In this document: one piece after another, positions 38,138-50,700 of the stretch | How positions within the stretch are numbered: position 1 is the stretch's first letter | How the letters are laid out: every line of letters begins with the position of its first letter | Source: Rhizophagus irregularis | Taxonomy: Eukaryota; Glomeromycota; Glomeromycetes; Glomerales; Glomeraceae | Direction of reading: 5' to 3' | NCBI RefSeq assembly: GCF_026210795.1 | Contig: NC_089442.1 | Coordinates: forward strand, 2,914,001 to 2,978,000 | Length of the DNA: 64,000 bases | Notes under the pieces: model-generated | The model's input: only the letters and a program-made list of their open reading frames with translations | Told to the model about the DNA's origin: nothing | Database searches by the model: none | Translations under genes and position numbers: made by a program

Positions 38138-41100
38138 ATGAATGAAAATTCAAATCAGGTAAATTCAGTTACAAAAGATAATTATTTTAGTTAGCTTAAA
38201 AATTGATTAACTCACTTATATTATATATAGAGCGAAAGTCATTCCCAAAATACTGTATCTGCTCTTGAAAATTTAGAAATTGACAATTCGATTTCGTGTA
38301 AACAGGCTTTGCATGTAAAAACGTCAAGACATAGTATCCTTCTCAAATTAGAAGTGGATGGATTTATTACGCCTGACAAAAAAGTGAAAGAACTTATCAA
38401 GGAATTAACAGGAATAAAATATTTATTTAACTTAAAATTACTTTTTGAAGATTTGCAAAATGAATTTTCAAATCAAGTATTAATAGATTCATTGGTCGCT
38501 TTAGCAGATCCTGCTCCATTTAATTTATATTATTCGAAAGAAGGTGCGACTAGATTAGAAGTGCATTTACGTACATTGATAGCGGTATTAGAAAGGATAT
38601 GTTTCTCCCCAATACGTCTTACTAAGAACTTTCGAGATAAAATTTATGATTCTTTGACAAAATTTGCTGAAATACATCGTAAAACTACTCAAGTAATTGA
38701 AGAAGGACTTGAAAATAACTTTAGATCTAACTTTAACCAATTTAATCAACAAAAAGATGATAAATCTGATGAAAAAATTGCTAAAAAACGAAATTATAAT
38801 ATTGATTTTTTATTAATTCATCTGAGGGATACCTTACATAGTCTTCGTGACGATGAAACCTCGTTTCAAGAATTCATACGAAGAAGTAGAGATTTACTTA
38901 AAACTGCATTGAATATTACACCAGGAATTTTAACAATAACAGGAGTTAATCTTCCAAATGATAATTGTTCAATCTTATCAATGCTTAATCAACTACGTCA
39001 AAGTTTAAGTTTTAAGTATCCAGTAGCTTCTTATTATGTAGACTGGAGAATTTTATTGATAATTCAACACAATCTTTTCATTTGGTCTGAATGTTCTGAA
39101 AAGATAATTAGTAAAAAATTTGGAGAAATATTATTGATGGAATTTATATGGAGCTTTTTGGAAAGAGAATGGATTAATATTACTAATAAATCCATTTTGG
39201 ATTCTCAACCCAAATTTGATGAAGTATCAAACAAAGTTATTAAGGCATTGAAAAGTGCTGGAAGTTTTTTGAGCGATCTTTCTGGAAATGAACCACTTGC
39301 ATTACCATATGCTTTATGGTTTGGATTATTGGATCTTGCACATAGTCTTATCCAAAAATCTACCATAAGAGCGATACATGGCCTTTGTTACTATTTGGCA
39401 ATTGAATCACTTAATAAAGCTCCAAGTAGCTTCATTCAATTTAAAGCTATTGAAATATTATTATATTTACATAATAATGATAGTCAAATGTTTTCAATGA
39501 TTAATGACGATTTTGATCACTACATACAAATGTTAAGTAAAAATAATTCTGTAGATTCTTCAGAGAAATTTCAAAAATTATTAAAATTTGTTAAAGACAA
39601 ATATCTCGAAGATCTAAAAATTCTAAATGATGATATTGGAAAAGAAAAAAAAGGAAAAGGAAAAGAAAAAGGTTCAAATCAAAATACATATATAGTAAAT
39701 GAACAAACATCAAATTCTAATATATTAGATGCTATAGCAGATGAAATGACTTGTCTAATTAGTATGGAACCAATTGATCAAATATGTATTTTAATATGTC
39801 AACATACATTATCATTAAATAATTTAAAATTATTAAAACAAAAAATATGTCCTAAATGTCGAGAAAAGATTGAAGAAAATGACATCAGATATTTACCACA
39901 ACATTCAATTTATAAAAATTTATACACCAAATTTTCTGAATCTGGATATATTTCACCTCCAATTGAATTAGAAAATTCCAATCAAATATATAATAGTGAT
40001 GATTCAGGTAATTCAGAAGCTGAACTTATACTAAATAAAAAGGAGAAAATTTTAAATATTAAACTAAATTCAAATATATCACTATCATCAATACTTTCAA
40101 GATTTTCAAAAAAACAACATCCAAAATATCAAAGTATTATTAAAGAATTAAATGAGAAACACTATAAAAAGGCTGAAACTTTATGTAAAGAGTTGTTGAA
40201 TTTTTATCCTAAAAGTTATTCTTTAAGGTGTATATTGGGTTATATTTATAGATGTCTAAATAATTATGATCAAGCGCATTTATATTTGAAAGAGGCTATT
40301 GATTTAAAACAAAAAGAACCAATTGCTTATTTTATTTGTGGAGAAATATTTTTTCAACAAAATGAATATAGTAAAGCAATAAATAATTTAGAAAGGTCAT
40401 TATTCTATAATGTTAAAATAAATAATTCGTATATAGTACTTGGAAATAGTAATTTTTTTGAGGCGGAATCCTATAATTATGATGAACATTATTTATTAGA
40501 TGCTTTAAAAAATTATGAGATTGCATTAAAAAATGATCCAAATAATTATTTATGTCTTAAGAGTTGTGCATATATTTATGACAAAAATAAAGATTATTTT
40601 AAAGTACTAATAATATTAGATAGGTTACTAAATATTAATAATGAGGACTCCCTGATTTTATGTTATTATGGAGAAGTATTGTGTAAGATAGGTCTATTTA
40701 GTGATACAATATCATATTTTACAAAAGCAAATGATATAGATCCAGAAAATATCCATAATTTAAATAAGAAAGCTATTGCATATTATACTCTTCAAGATTA
40801 TGGTAAAGCTTTATTTGAACTTGATAAAGTTATACAATTAGATCCATTAAATAGTTTAGTATATTATCTCAAGTGTCTAATTTATTATACGAAAAAAGAT
40901 ATTGATAATGCTATAATGGTATTTGAAAAGTGTAAAAAATCATTAGATCTTAATGATATATTAGCAAAAACTCTACTATTTCATCTGGAATATTTACTGA
41001 ATAGAAATAATTCTACAGAATTAAATAATATATTAACAAGAATTACTAATCAAATTTCTAATATTGATAATATTGAAAATAGTCGATCACTACTTTTTAT

Positions 41101-42189
41101 TAGATGCAAAATATATATAGATTTAAAAATGTACCATGAAGCAAAATCAGATTTAGATATGTTATATCATACTAATAGAGGTTATTTTTCTGAATACATC
41201 CCATATATATATTTATTACAAGAACATGAGAAGTTTTGGTCACATCTAAATAATTATAATAACATTGATCTTTCCAAATTTGGAATTGTTAATGATTTTA
41301 GCAAATACATGTATAAAAGTAAGAAGAAATTTAATTTATTAATTTCTTATATTAAATAATGATTAATGTACTAATCAATAATGAATTATTTTAGAAACGC
41401 AAGTTTTTTAATGACAAACTTAGTAAATTTGGATAATAAGCTTGGTCAATTTCAAGAAAGTGATACAAATAGGTAAGTTCCATCTATTTGTATATTATTT
41501 ATAAGTTTTAATATAAAGCTAATCTAATTTGTTATTTTAAAATCCAAGTTTATCTGAGAAAGTAATTGACTCTAAAAATGAAAAACTTTATTTGGATTTA
41601 CCTACACTAAATAATAATAAGTTTGCATATGTTATTTGGAAAATAAATATTAAGAAAATATTACCTGGAAATTGCTTTATAAAATTTAATGTCGAAAAAA
41701 TTGTAAGTTAATTAATTTTAAAATCCCTTTTATTACTATCAAAAAATGTTACTTTTAATTAATGAATAAATTTAATTATAGGATAATACTCATTACGAAC
41801 ATATTTTAAAACATGAAGATATATTGAAACTTGAAGGATTAGGTTGGATTGAATATCAGCTTCCAAAATGTGAAACGAATCTTCATATTTCAATTGAAGT
41901 AAATGGTCCTATTAATGTGGTATATTTCTACTTTACTTAGGACTTCTATTCTTTAAAAAGGAATTAATCTAAATAACTCATCATTATTCATTGATTTATA
42001 TAGCAAATAGATTATGTTCGGTTTGGATATAACAATGAAATAATAACTTACATTCCTAATATGGGCGATTTGTTACCAAACTATCATAAAGTTTGTCCAA
42101 ATGTTCCAGAAATTTTCAAAGATAAATACTTTTCAAGAAAAGAAATGGAAAACTTGCTTGAATTGAAAGATATAATAAACCACTTATAA
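38138..42189 (+). CDS. Helical / RING-like / TPR / beta-tail family protein (frame break before the tail)
   Basis: Model: 38138-38158, 38231-41318, 41395-41472, 41549-41702, 41782-41919, 42004-42189. Exon 1 encodes MNENSNQ. The frame that seems to begin at 38309 starts with TTG and is only part of exon 2. The helical region covers about 35-450, a GKEKKGKGKEKGS hinge near 480, and a RING/U-box-like module near 510-560 in which the usual CP is CL and LKCQH is LICQH. TPRs follow from about 635 to 1000. The third exon is 78 nt where the paralogues have 79 or 82, missing one T in the T run at 41404-41409, so the tail goes out of frame; without splicing the product ends at 41359 with about 1049 residues. 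The later tail exons are intact ([24 protein letters not shown]). Confidence 0.85.
41395..41472 (+). other. Exon with probable 1-nt deletion
   Basis: Aligned with the same exon in the kinase-fusion, minus-strand and 54256 genes (79 nt each), this one is 78 nt. The frame before the T run reads KTQV and the frame after it reads TNLVNLDNKL; one added T would join them. Confidence 0.8.
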
Positions 42190-45100
42190 CGACTAATTCA
42201 TTTTTTTCACATTTATAGCTTTCTTTTACGTACTTCACAGTGATATCATCAAGCTGATTATTCAGCATATATACAGTTTTATAAGTGATCTAAGAGAAAT
42301 TTAAACAAAAATAACACTGACATATGAATAAAAAGATTATGTGTATGATATTTAGTACAGTACCGTACTGAATATCCTCTTATCTGCAAAAAAAGTTGTT
42401 AACGTTGATTATTTTCATAAAAATATCAATTTATAATTTACACAAATAAATTACTACCTGTATACGTTTTTATTATATCTAATTCAATAGAATGTCTAAT
42501 CTCGGATTTCTTGTTGCTTCATAATTTTTTTTTAAATATTTAATTTTCTTTATACCAGGAATTGTAACAATGTTATCACCCCTATAAAATTATAGAGGTT
42601 TATTAGAATATTTACACAAAATTCTTAAGAATTATATCAAAATTCACTTGAGCTGTAATGCTAGACAACAGTTGACCTGAAGACCCGTCTTTCTTATGCG
42701 CAAAATCACCAAATTTATGTAAGTTCCAAATTTTTAACGAAATTTCACATTGGAAATGTACATCTAAGTTTCTAAAATAAATCGGTTGGTCAAAAATCAT
42801 TTAAGATTTACATCATCCCTAAAAAACAAAAAAAAAAGCCGTGTTATGGTTAAATTTATAAAATATAGAAAAGATAAAAAGACATGTACGGTGTCATTTT
42901 ATTTTTTATTTGGTTGAAAATAACTAGAATATTTTTTAGAACAGGTTAGGTTCTTGTTGTACTACGTAATACATATAATGATTCGGGATAAACCGATTTC
43001 GGCTCATAACGAACTTTTTTCTTAAACAAAAACCAACTATATTACATAATGAAGTTAATCATAGACCAGTCATACTTATTTACTAGCGATGAACCGAATT
43101 CAGCAAGAATTAACTTATTCTCAGCCGGTACTGCGGATATCTCCGAGTCAATTTCGGTGCAAACTTCTGTTGATTGATATTATAAACGTGATAAAATATG
43201 ATTTTATATCGATATATTTTTTAAATATGCTAATTTTTATGCTTTTTAATATATAAATCAGTATAATAGAAATATTTGATTTATCGAATATTCGATACAA
43301 CGATCCAAAATAGCTTGAACGGAGGGTTCGTTATATCGACGGAGTTCTGACTGTACCAAAATTTGTCAAAATATTTTCGCTTAGGGGCTGTCTCTAATTC
43401 ACGGAAAGCTTCCATTATTCCATTTGTTACATTACTGAGAGTTCAAGGATTATGCTCCACCTTAAAAATATAACCTTGAAAATTATTGTTAGAACTTTTG
43501 AACTGCGGCAATAGGATGAACCTTATAGGCACATCGAAGAGTTTCTGCAGAACATTCAGAGAGACCAATATTATTTGACATTTCCTTTTGAACAAGTTCT
43601 GCTAAAGCAACGGTATCTTCAGTAAGCTAATCAAGATAATAATACATTATCACAATTCAAAAAACAAAAAAAAAAAAAATATTTTATTTACACTTGATAT
43701 TGATAATAAAGATCGATATAATCTATCCCCAAAGAGGTTTTGCAAACTTGACAGTTGGCGAATGTATTTTTAAAATCAAATAAGATTAACTATAATTCTA
43801 TAAATAATTTGCTATAAAAAAAAAAATCTTATCCCACGAGATTTTAGGTCAACCATTGTAAGTCCGAAGTCCCATTACCAACATGGGATCACTGGACTTA
43901 AGAATCATGTGAATCTTATATGACTTAACGCAGCAATTTACGCATAAGCAGATAAATTAAATACGATACTTCATATTTTTCCGAAGTATTACTTTTTTTA
44001 AAAAAATTAAATTTTTAATCTAAAAAAATTTCCAGCATCAAACTAAAGTTAAACTAGTACAAAACTATTACGTTCAAATAATACCATGCCGTTTAATAAA
44101 ATTTCATTATATAAACCTGATTTAACTAAATATTTTTTTTTTTTGACCTACTGTATTGAACTTTCTCCCATAATTTAAAATTCGCTCATTTATTAATAAA
44201 CTTTATTGAAAACTTTACCACATTTGATATGAAAAAATTTTCTGAATGAGATTAAATGAGAGATTTTTGAAACACTTAAATTTTTGTTATTAAATGAATG
44301 AATCATATGGAATTATAATATCGGATTCTCAAGAATAAATCTGGCATGTACCTAAATAAGGAAGTTATTGGTGTAACTATGAACAATAATGAAAATACAT
44401 AGAAAGATTATTACCGTTATAATATGATAAAAAAAATTATCATATAAAATATTGGTGTAACTATGAGTAAGTAAATACACGCGTAATAATAATTTTGAAC
44501 AATTATTGCCAAGTGACAATATTAACCTTAAAAAACTTCAAATAAGAAAAACATTTCAAAAAGTTAAACTTCAAATGGGAAAAACATTCAATTCTCTCCG
44601 ATAGAAAAAAAATATTAGGGAAATGTTAAAAAGTTTCATAATTTTTATAATTTTTTTATATGATATAACATTTTGAAAAGTATTGATACGTAATTTGAAT
44701 TTTTTTTTTAGTAAAAAAATTTCTCGTTATGAAAACAAAGTTTAATAGAAAAAATTTACTTAAAATAGTCTAAAAACACAAGTTAATAAAAAATTTTTTT
44801 TTTTGGCGATTAAAAAGTTAAAAGTTAACCCGTACAAAAATTATATTCATGAAAAAAAATTGTTTATTATACCACGTTTACAAAATGATGTTTAAAAAAA
44901 ATTTTTTTTTCTTTTACGATTATTTTTAGTTTAAAAGGAGATTATTATACCTATATTTTTATATTCATTCGGATTTTTTTTTAGAAACATTGCAAGGGAA
45001 ATATACAAATGTTTCAAATCATCACCTACAGAAACTTAGAATTTTTGGTATCCTTTATTAAACAAAAAATTTTACAAAATAAATATATGTAATACACACA

Positions 45101-45200
45101 GTTTTGCGTTATTAGAAATTTTATATTTAGAAGTAGAAAACATAAACTATTGCCGATCTTTATAAGAAAGAAATTAAACAAATAATACAATACTCACTAA
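42190..45200. other. Gene-poor spacer
   Basis: No supported gene. GCTTGAACGGAGGGTTCGTTATATCGACGG ends in TTCTGACTGTA near 43356; the reverse complement, TACAGTCAGAACTCCGTCGA, looks like the terminus of a pogo/Tc1-type small element, but I did not find a matching opposite end. The frame 42612-42800 (-) has no recognisable motif. Confidence 0.4.
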
Positions 45201-45212
45201 TACTCTGAATTA

Positions 45213-45507
45213 GAGGCCTGCAAACGGGACCCGGAACCAGAAAACCCTAACCCGGCCCGGACCGGATCCGGGTTTGGGCCGGCAAACTTTCTTTAAAATT
45301 CACTCGGGCCGGTCCGGGCCGGTACATGATTTTTCGTTAAACCCGGATTTTCGTAATTCTGGCCAAAATCGTCTTGATTCCGGCCGAAGTTTAAACTGGC
45401 AAAATTAAGTTGACCGATTTTTTTTGTTTTTACAACAAAATGATATAATAATATAGTAATAGTCCGGGTCCGGGCCGGGTTGTAAAATAGGGGTAAATTC
45501 AGACCTT
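45213..45507. mobile_element. GC-rich 295-bp insertion with 12-bp target-site duplication
   Basis: TACTCTGAATTA occurs at 45201-45212 and again at 45508-45519, directly flanking the element. The termini are short imperfect inverted repeats (GAGGCCTG and, reverse complemented, AAGGTCTG). The interior is rich in CCGGGCC / GGACCGGATCC words, strikingly GC-rich for this window, and strongly self-complementary. There is no open frame. Confidence 0.8.
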
Positions 45508-45519
45508 TACTCTGAATTA

Positions 45520-46034
45520 CGATTTAAAATAAAAAAAGTATTTTTTAATTAAAAATTCGAATAAAAGAAAATCAAAAAGCCTGCATTTGAAAAATTAATA
45601 AGTTTTGAAGACAAAGGAATCAAAAGATTAAGTAATAATAATAAAAACAAGATCAATGTTCATTATGATAATGAACACACAAGAATTAATAAGAATAAAA
45701 AATGAAAGATAAAGAAAATTTCATTTTCAGACTATTTCTTGAATGCCATTTTCCGAATATATCTTTTACTGAAGTCAATTATCCGAATAATAATTTCCTG
45801 AACTGGATTCTTTCCTGAAACATATAATTTCCCGAATCCCAATATCCCAAATTCCAATATTCCACATAAATAGAAAAAGCAATGATAGATGAAGGCGAGT
45901 TAAAGTACTGAGAATTCGCATCTTAAAATCGAAGTCACGTGATTTCGCGTAAAAAATTTACCGAAAAAAAATTTACTTAGATGCGATTAAGATTAGTTAA
46001 TGTATAGAATAGGTTTTATGTTTACTAACTTTTA
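45520..46034. other. Spacer, no gene seen
   Basis: Contains repeated short words of the type TTTCC(T/C)GAA and CCCGAATCCCAATATCCC near 45740-45860, a degenerate tandem pattern. No coding signal. Confidence 0.45.
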
Positions 46035-46480
46035 ATTTTGTAGGGGAGACACCGTGGAGGGAAAGCTTGGGATATCAACTAGAAGTAGAGCCGTTGGGCA
46101 CTATCTCCTTTGAAGTTTAATTTCAGTTTATCATCGAATTCTCTCCGGAGACGGATAAATTTTCTTTATAATAACTATATTTTTCTTTTTTTAGGTTTAG
46201 TCTTCTTTAGTTAGGGTTTGTTTATTTTTTATTTTTTCTTATTTTTGCAACGGATGAGAGGATTTTGGAGATTTATTTGTTGGGACCTGAGATCAAATCA
46301 TTGCACGATAGTACATATTAGATTAATTAGCACTCTGTATTTAGACTAGATTAAACTTTGCTATAGAGTCGTATGATCCTTGAGGTCTGCGGTTCTAGGT
46401 ATTTCGAAATTAATATGTACAAGTACAGAATTTAATAAAGAAATGCAGTGCAATTTAAAAAAAATAAATAAATAAATTAA
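46035..46480 (+). mobile_element. Possible 5'-truncated retroelement 3' end
   Basis: A less AT-rich block starts abruptly near 46045 (GGGGAGACACCGTGGAGGGA) and ends in an AATAAAG-type signal followed by an A-rich tail (AAAAAAAATAAATAAATAAA) at 46455-46480. That layout suits the 3' end of a non-LTR element or a processed transcript. No ORF and no clear target-site duplication were found. Confidence 0.3.
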
Positions 46481-46921
46481 ATTATATTGTTGATTATTCT
46501 TTCTTTATATATTATCTGATTTATAAATTTTTTTTTAATAAATTAAAAATTTTAATTCTAACTAAATACTCAAATCAAATTGTAAAATTTATAATTAAAT
46601 GTAACGTGTTGCAACGATTTATACTAAATTTAAAAATTTTTTAAATATTATGTTTAAAAAAAAATTAAATTGTAAGTCGCTTGTAACGAAATGAAATGTT
46701 AAAATTTTTAATGACGAAAAATCTACTTATAAGTTCATTTTTGAGATGAAACAAATGTTTTTTTGCATAACTTGAAAACACCTAATTTTATACTTTCTCA
46801 TTTTTGGAATATCTAAGTAGAATATAACTTTTATAGTATCCCAGAGTAAAGTTCTATTTTTTCCTGATAAAAATTTATCCTTAAATACATTTTGAACTTT
46901 TGAAACTAAGTTATGGCTAAA

Positions 46922-47297
46922 GATGGTGCTCGGTCCTAAAGACCGTGATACTACCGTCTTACACCTTAAAAAGACCGTCTTGTGTACTAGGACTGTGGTC
47001 TTTCGTTCCTGTATTACATACTGTACAATAAGACCGTCGGTCTTTTTAGGGACCGCAGTCTTTTTAAGACCGATCGGTCTTTTTTCTTTTTTTTCTGCAA
47101 ATGAAAAAACTTTTCTAGCTTTAAATTTGAATAATTTAAATTTAATATAAGAATCATTTATTATATGAAGACCGGTCAGTCGTCGATTTACTTTGTGGAA
47201 GCGATCTACTCATTCTAAGCAAATAACCAGGACCTGACCTTTCTATGTATAGCTCGGGGACCGACCGGTCTAGGATTGAGTAGGACCGATGACCATC
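46922..47297. mobile_element. Inverted-repeat element rich in AGACCG/CGGTCT words
   Basis: The left end GATGGTGCTCGGTCCTA and the reverse complement of the right end GATGGTCATCGGTCCTA match at 15 of 17 positions. The interior repeats AAGACCG, CGGTCTTT and GACCGGTC many times and would fold on itself. TA dinucleotides lie a few bases outside both ends, which would suit a TA target, but this is weak. The frame 46923-47150 is a by-product of the repeats. Confidence 0.7.
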
Positions 47298-47734
47298 CTT
47301 ATTACCGTCTATATAGATAAAATACACAATAATTTTAGGGTAATTATAAATATATTTCTTCTATTCAAATGGAATAAAACTCGGATTTATTTTATTAATT
47401 ACTGCGCCAAAAGATTTTTTTTGTGACACGTTACGTCTCTACGATCGTTGCATCGTATCCGAAACATTGCACATCATTGCGTCACTATGCATTTCTATTG
47501 TAAATTTACCAAATTCGGTTTTCTTATCAATTTCCAAAGACGGCTAAAAAAAAACTTTATAAAAATAAAAAAATTAACTTCGAATAAGTATCAAATCTTA
47601 ATACCCTCAGTAGGCAAAGAAAAATATTTTTTGTTTTTAAAATATTAACAATTAATAATAGATTTAAAATATATATATATATATATATCTACGCCAGTAG
47701 AAACTAGATATTTTTTCATAATAAGAAAAAAATA
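47298..47734. other. Upstream spacer of the 47735 gene
   Basis: An (AT)n run at about 47671-47688 could act as a TATA region. Unlike the other two plus-strand genes, this upstream region shows no similarity to 37450-38137 or 53740-54255. Confidence 0.45.
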
Positions 47735-50700
47735 ATGGATGGAAGCTCAAGCCAGGTAAATTATACTTTAAGTAGAAATTTAGGCATGTTAATCAATAAA
47801 CCTAGTTTATAACATTATTTATTATAGAGTGGAAGTACTTTTAGCAATGCTTTCTCCTCTCCTATAGAAATTAATAATTCTGTTTCATATAAACCGGCAA
47901 GAAATAGTATCCTTCTCAAATTGGAGGAGGATGGATTTATTACGCCTGACGAAAAAGCAAAAGAACTTATCAAAAAATTAACTGGAATAAAATATTTATT
48001 TATTTTAAAATTACTTTTTGAAGATTTACAAAACGAATTTTCAAATCAAGTATTAATAGATTCATTAATCGTTTTAGCGGATCCTGCTCCTTTTAATTTA
48101 TTTTATTCAGAAGAAAGCGTGGCTAGGTTAGAATTGCATTTACGTACATTGATAGCGATATTAGAGAGGGTTTGTTTCTCCCCAATACGTCTTACTAAGT
48201 ACCTTCGAGATAAAATTTATAATTCTTTGGCAAAATTTGCTGAAATCCATCGTAAAACTACTCAAGTAATTGAAGAAGGACTTGAGAATAACTTTAGATT
48301 TAACTTTGATCAATTCAATCAACAAAAAGATGATAAATCTGATGAAAAAATTGCTAAAAAACGAAATTATAATATTGATTTTTTATTAATTCATCTGAGG
48401 GATACTTTACACAGCCTTCGTGATGATGAAACCAGATTTCAAGAATTTAGACGAAGAATTAAAGATTTGCTTAAGACTGCATTGAATATTACACCAGGAA
48501 TTTTAACAATAACAGGAGTTAATCTTCCAAATGATAATTGTTCAATCTTATCAATGCTTAATCAAGTACGTCAAAGTTTAAGTTTTAAGTATCCAGTAGC
48601 TTCTTATTATATAGATTGGAGAATCATGTTAATAATCCAACACAATCTTTTCATTTGGACTGAATGTTCTGAAAAGATAATTAATAAAAAGCTTGGTGAA
48701 ATGGTATTAATGGAATTTATATGGAGCTTTTTAGAAATAGAATGGATTAACATTACCAATAAATCTATTTCGGAATCTCAACCCAAATTTGATGAAGTAT
48801 CAAACAAAGTTATTAAGGCTTTGAAAAATACTGGAAATTATTTAAACGATCTTTCTGGAAATGAGCCTATTGCATTACCATATACTTTATGGTTTGGATT
48901 ATTGGATCTTGCATATAACCTTATCCAAAAATCCACTCGAAAAGCAACACATGGTCTTTGTTATTATTTGGCAATTGAATCACTAAATAAAGCACCGAGT
49001 AGTTTCATTCAATTTAAAGCTATTGAAATATTATTACATTTACATAATATTAATAGTCAAATGTTTTTAATGATTGATGATGATTTTGATCACTACATAA
49101 AAATGTTAAATAAAAATAATTTAGTAGGTTCTTCACAAAAATTTCAAATATTATTAAAATTTGTTAAAGACAAATATCTTGAGGATTTAAAAATTTTAAA
49201 TGATAATATTGGAAAAGAAAAAAAAGGAAAAGGAAAAGAAAAAAATTCAAATCAAAATTCATGTATAATGAAAGAACAAAAAGCAAATTATATTATATTA
49301 GATGCTATAGCAAATGAAATGACTTGTCCAATTAGTAAGGAACCAATTGATCAATTATGTATTTTAAAATGTCAACACTTATTATCATTAAGTAATTTAA
49401 AAATGTTAAAACAAAAAATATGCCCTCAATGTCGAAAAAAAATTGATGATAATGATATCAGATATTTACCACAGACTTCTATTTATAACAATTTATATTC
49501 AAAATTTTCCAATTTTGGATATATTTCACCTACTATTGAAATAGAAAATTCAGGTCAAATGCAATATGATAGTGATGATTCAGATAATTCAGAAATTAAT
49601 CATATATTAACTAAAGAAAAGAGATTTAAGAATCCATTTATTAAATTAAATTCAAACATGTCATTATCATCAATAGTTCCGAGATTTACAAAAAAACAAC
49701 ATCCAACATATCAAAATATTATAAAAGAATTAAATGAGAAACACTATGAAAAAGCCGAAACTTTATGCAAGGAATTTTTAAATTTTTTTCCTAAAAGTTA
49801 TTCTTTAAGATGTATCTTGGGTTATATTTACAAATGTCTAAATAATTATGAACAAGCGCATTTATATTTAAAAGAGGCTATTAAATTAAAACTAAAAGAG
49901 CCAATCGCTTATTTTATTTGTGGAGAAGTATTTTTTTGGCAAAATAATTATGATGAAGCTATATATTATTTAAACAAATCATTAGAATATAAGACAAAAA
50001 TAAATAATTTACATATAATACTTGGAAATAGTAATCTTTTTGAGGCGGTATCCTATAATTATGATGAATATTATTTATTAGATGCTTTAAAAAATTATGA
50101 GACTGCATTAAAAAATGACCCAAATAATTATTTATGTCTTAAGAATTGTGCATATATTTATGAAAGAAAAAAAGATTATAAAAATGCTTTAATATTTTTA
50201 GATAAATTAATAAGTGTTAATGAGAAGGATTCATTGATTTTATGTTATTATGGAGAAATTTTGTGTAATATTAAACAATATAATAACGCCATTTCATATT
50301 TTACAAAAGCAAATATTATAGATCCAGAAAATGTTTATAATTTGAAAAAGAGAGCTATTGCATATTATTATCTTCAAGAATATGATAAAGTTTTATCAGA
50401 TCTTGATAAAATTATTCAATTGGATCCATTAAATAATACAGCATATTATCTCAAAAGTATAACATATTTTACAAAAAATGATATTAGTAATGCCAAAATA
50501 GCTTTCAATAAGCTTACAGAATTATTAAATTCTAATGATACAATTATAGAAAAGGAACAATTATTTTATTTAGAATATTTGTTGAATAAAAATAAATTTA
50601 CAGAATTAGATAACATATTGACAAAACTTAATCAAATTTCAAATATTAAAATTAGCAAGACACTGCTTTTTATAAGATGTATTATATATATTGAATCAGA

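Noticed and set aside
38309-38311. Apparent start of the 38138 family gene inside its second exon (likewise at 47921 and 54440)
   Set aside because: These positions are TTG codons. An upstream 7-codon ATG exon with conserved splice sites is present in all of them.
43310-43356. Possible pogo/Tc1-type element terminus
   Set aside because: No matching inverted end was found in the flanking few hundred bases, so the element cannot be delimited.
46923-47150. Plus-strand frame of 75 codons with Thr/Val repeats
   Set aside because: It is produced by the reiterated AGACCG words of the inverted-repeat element.
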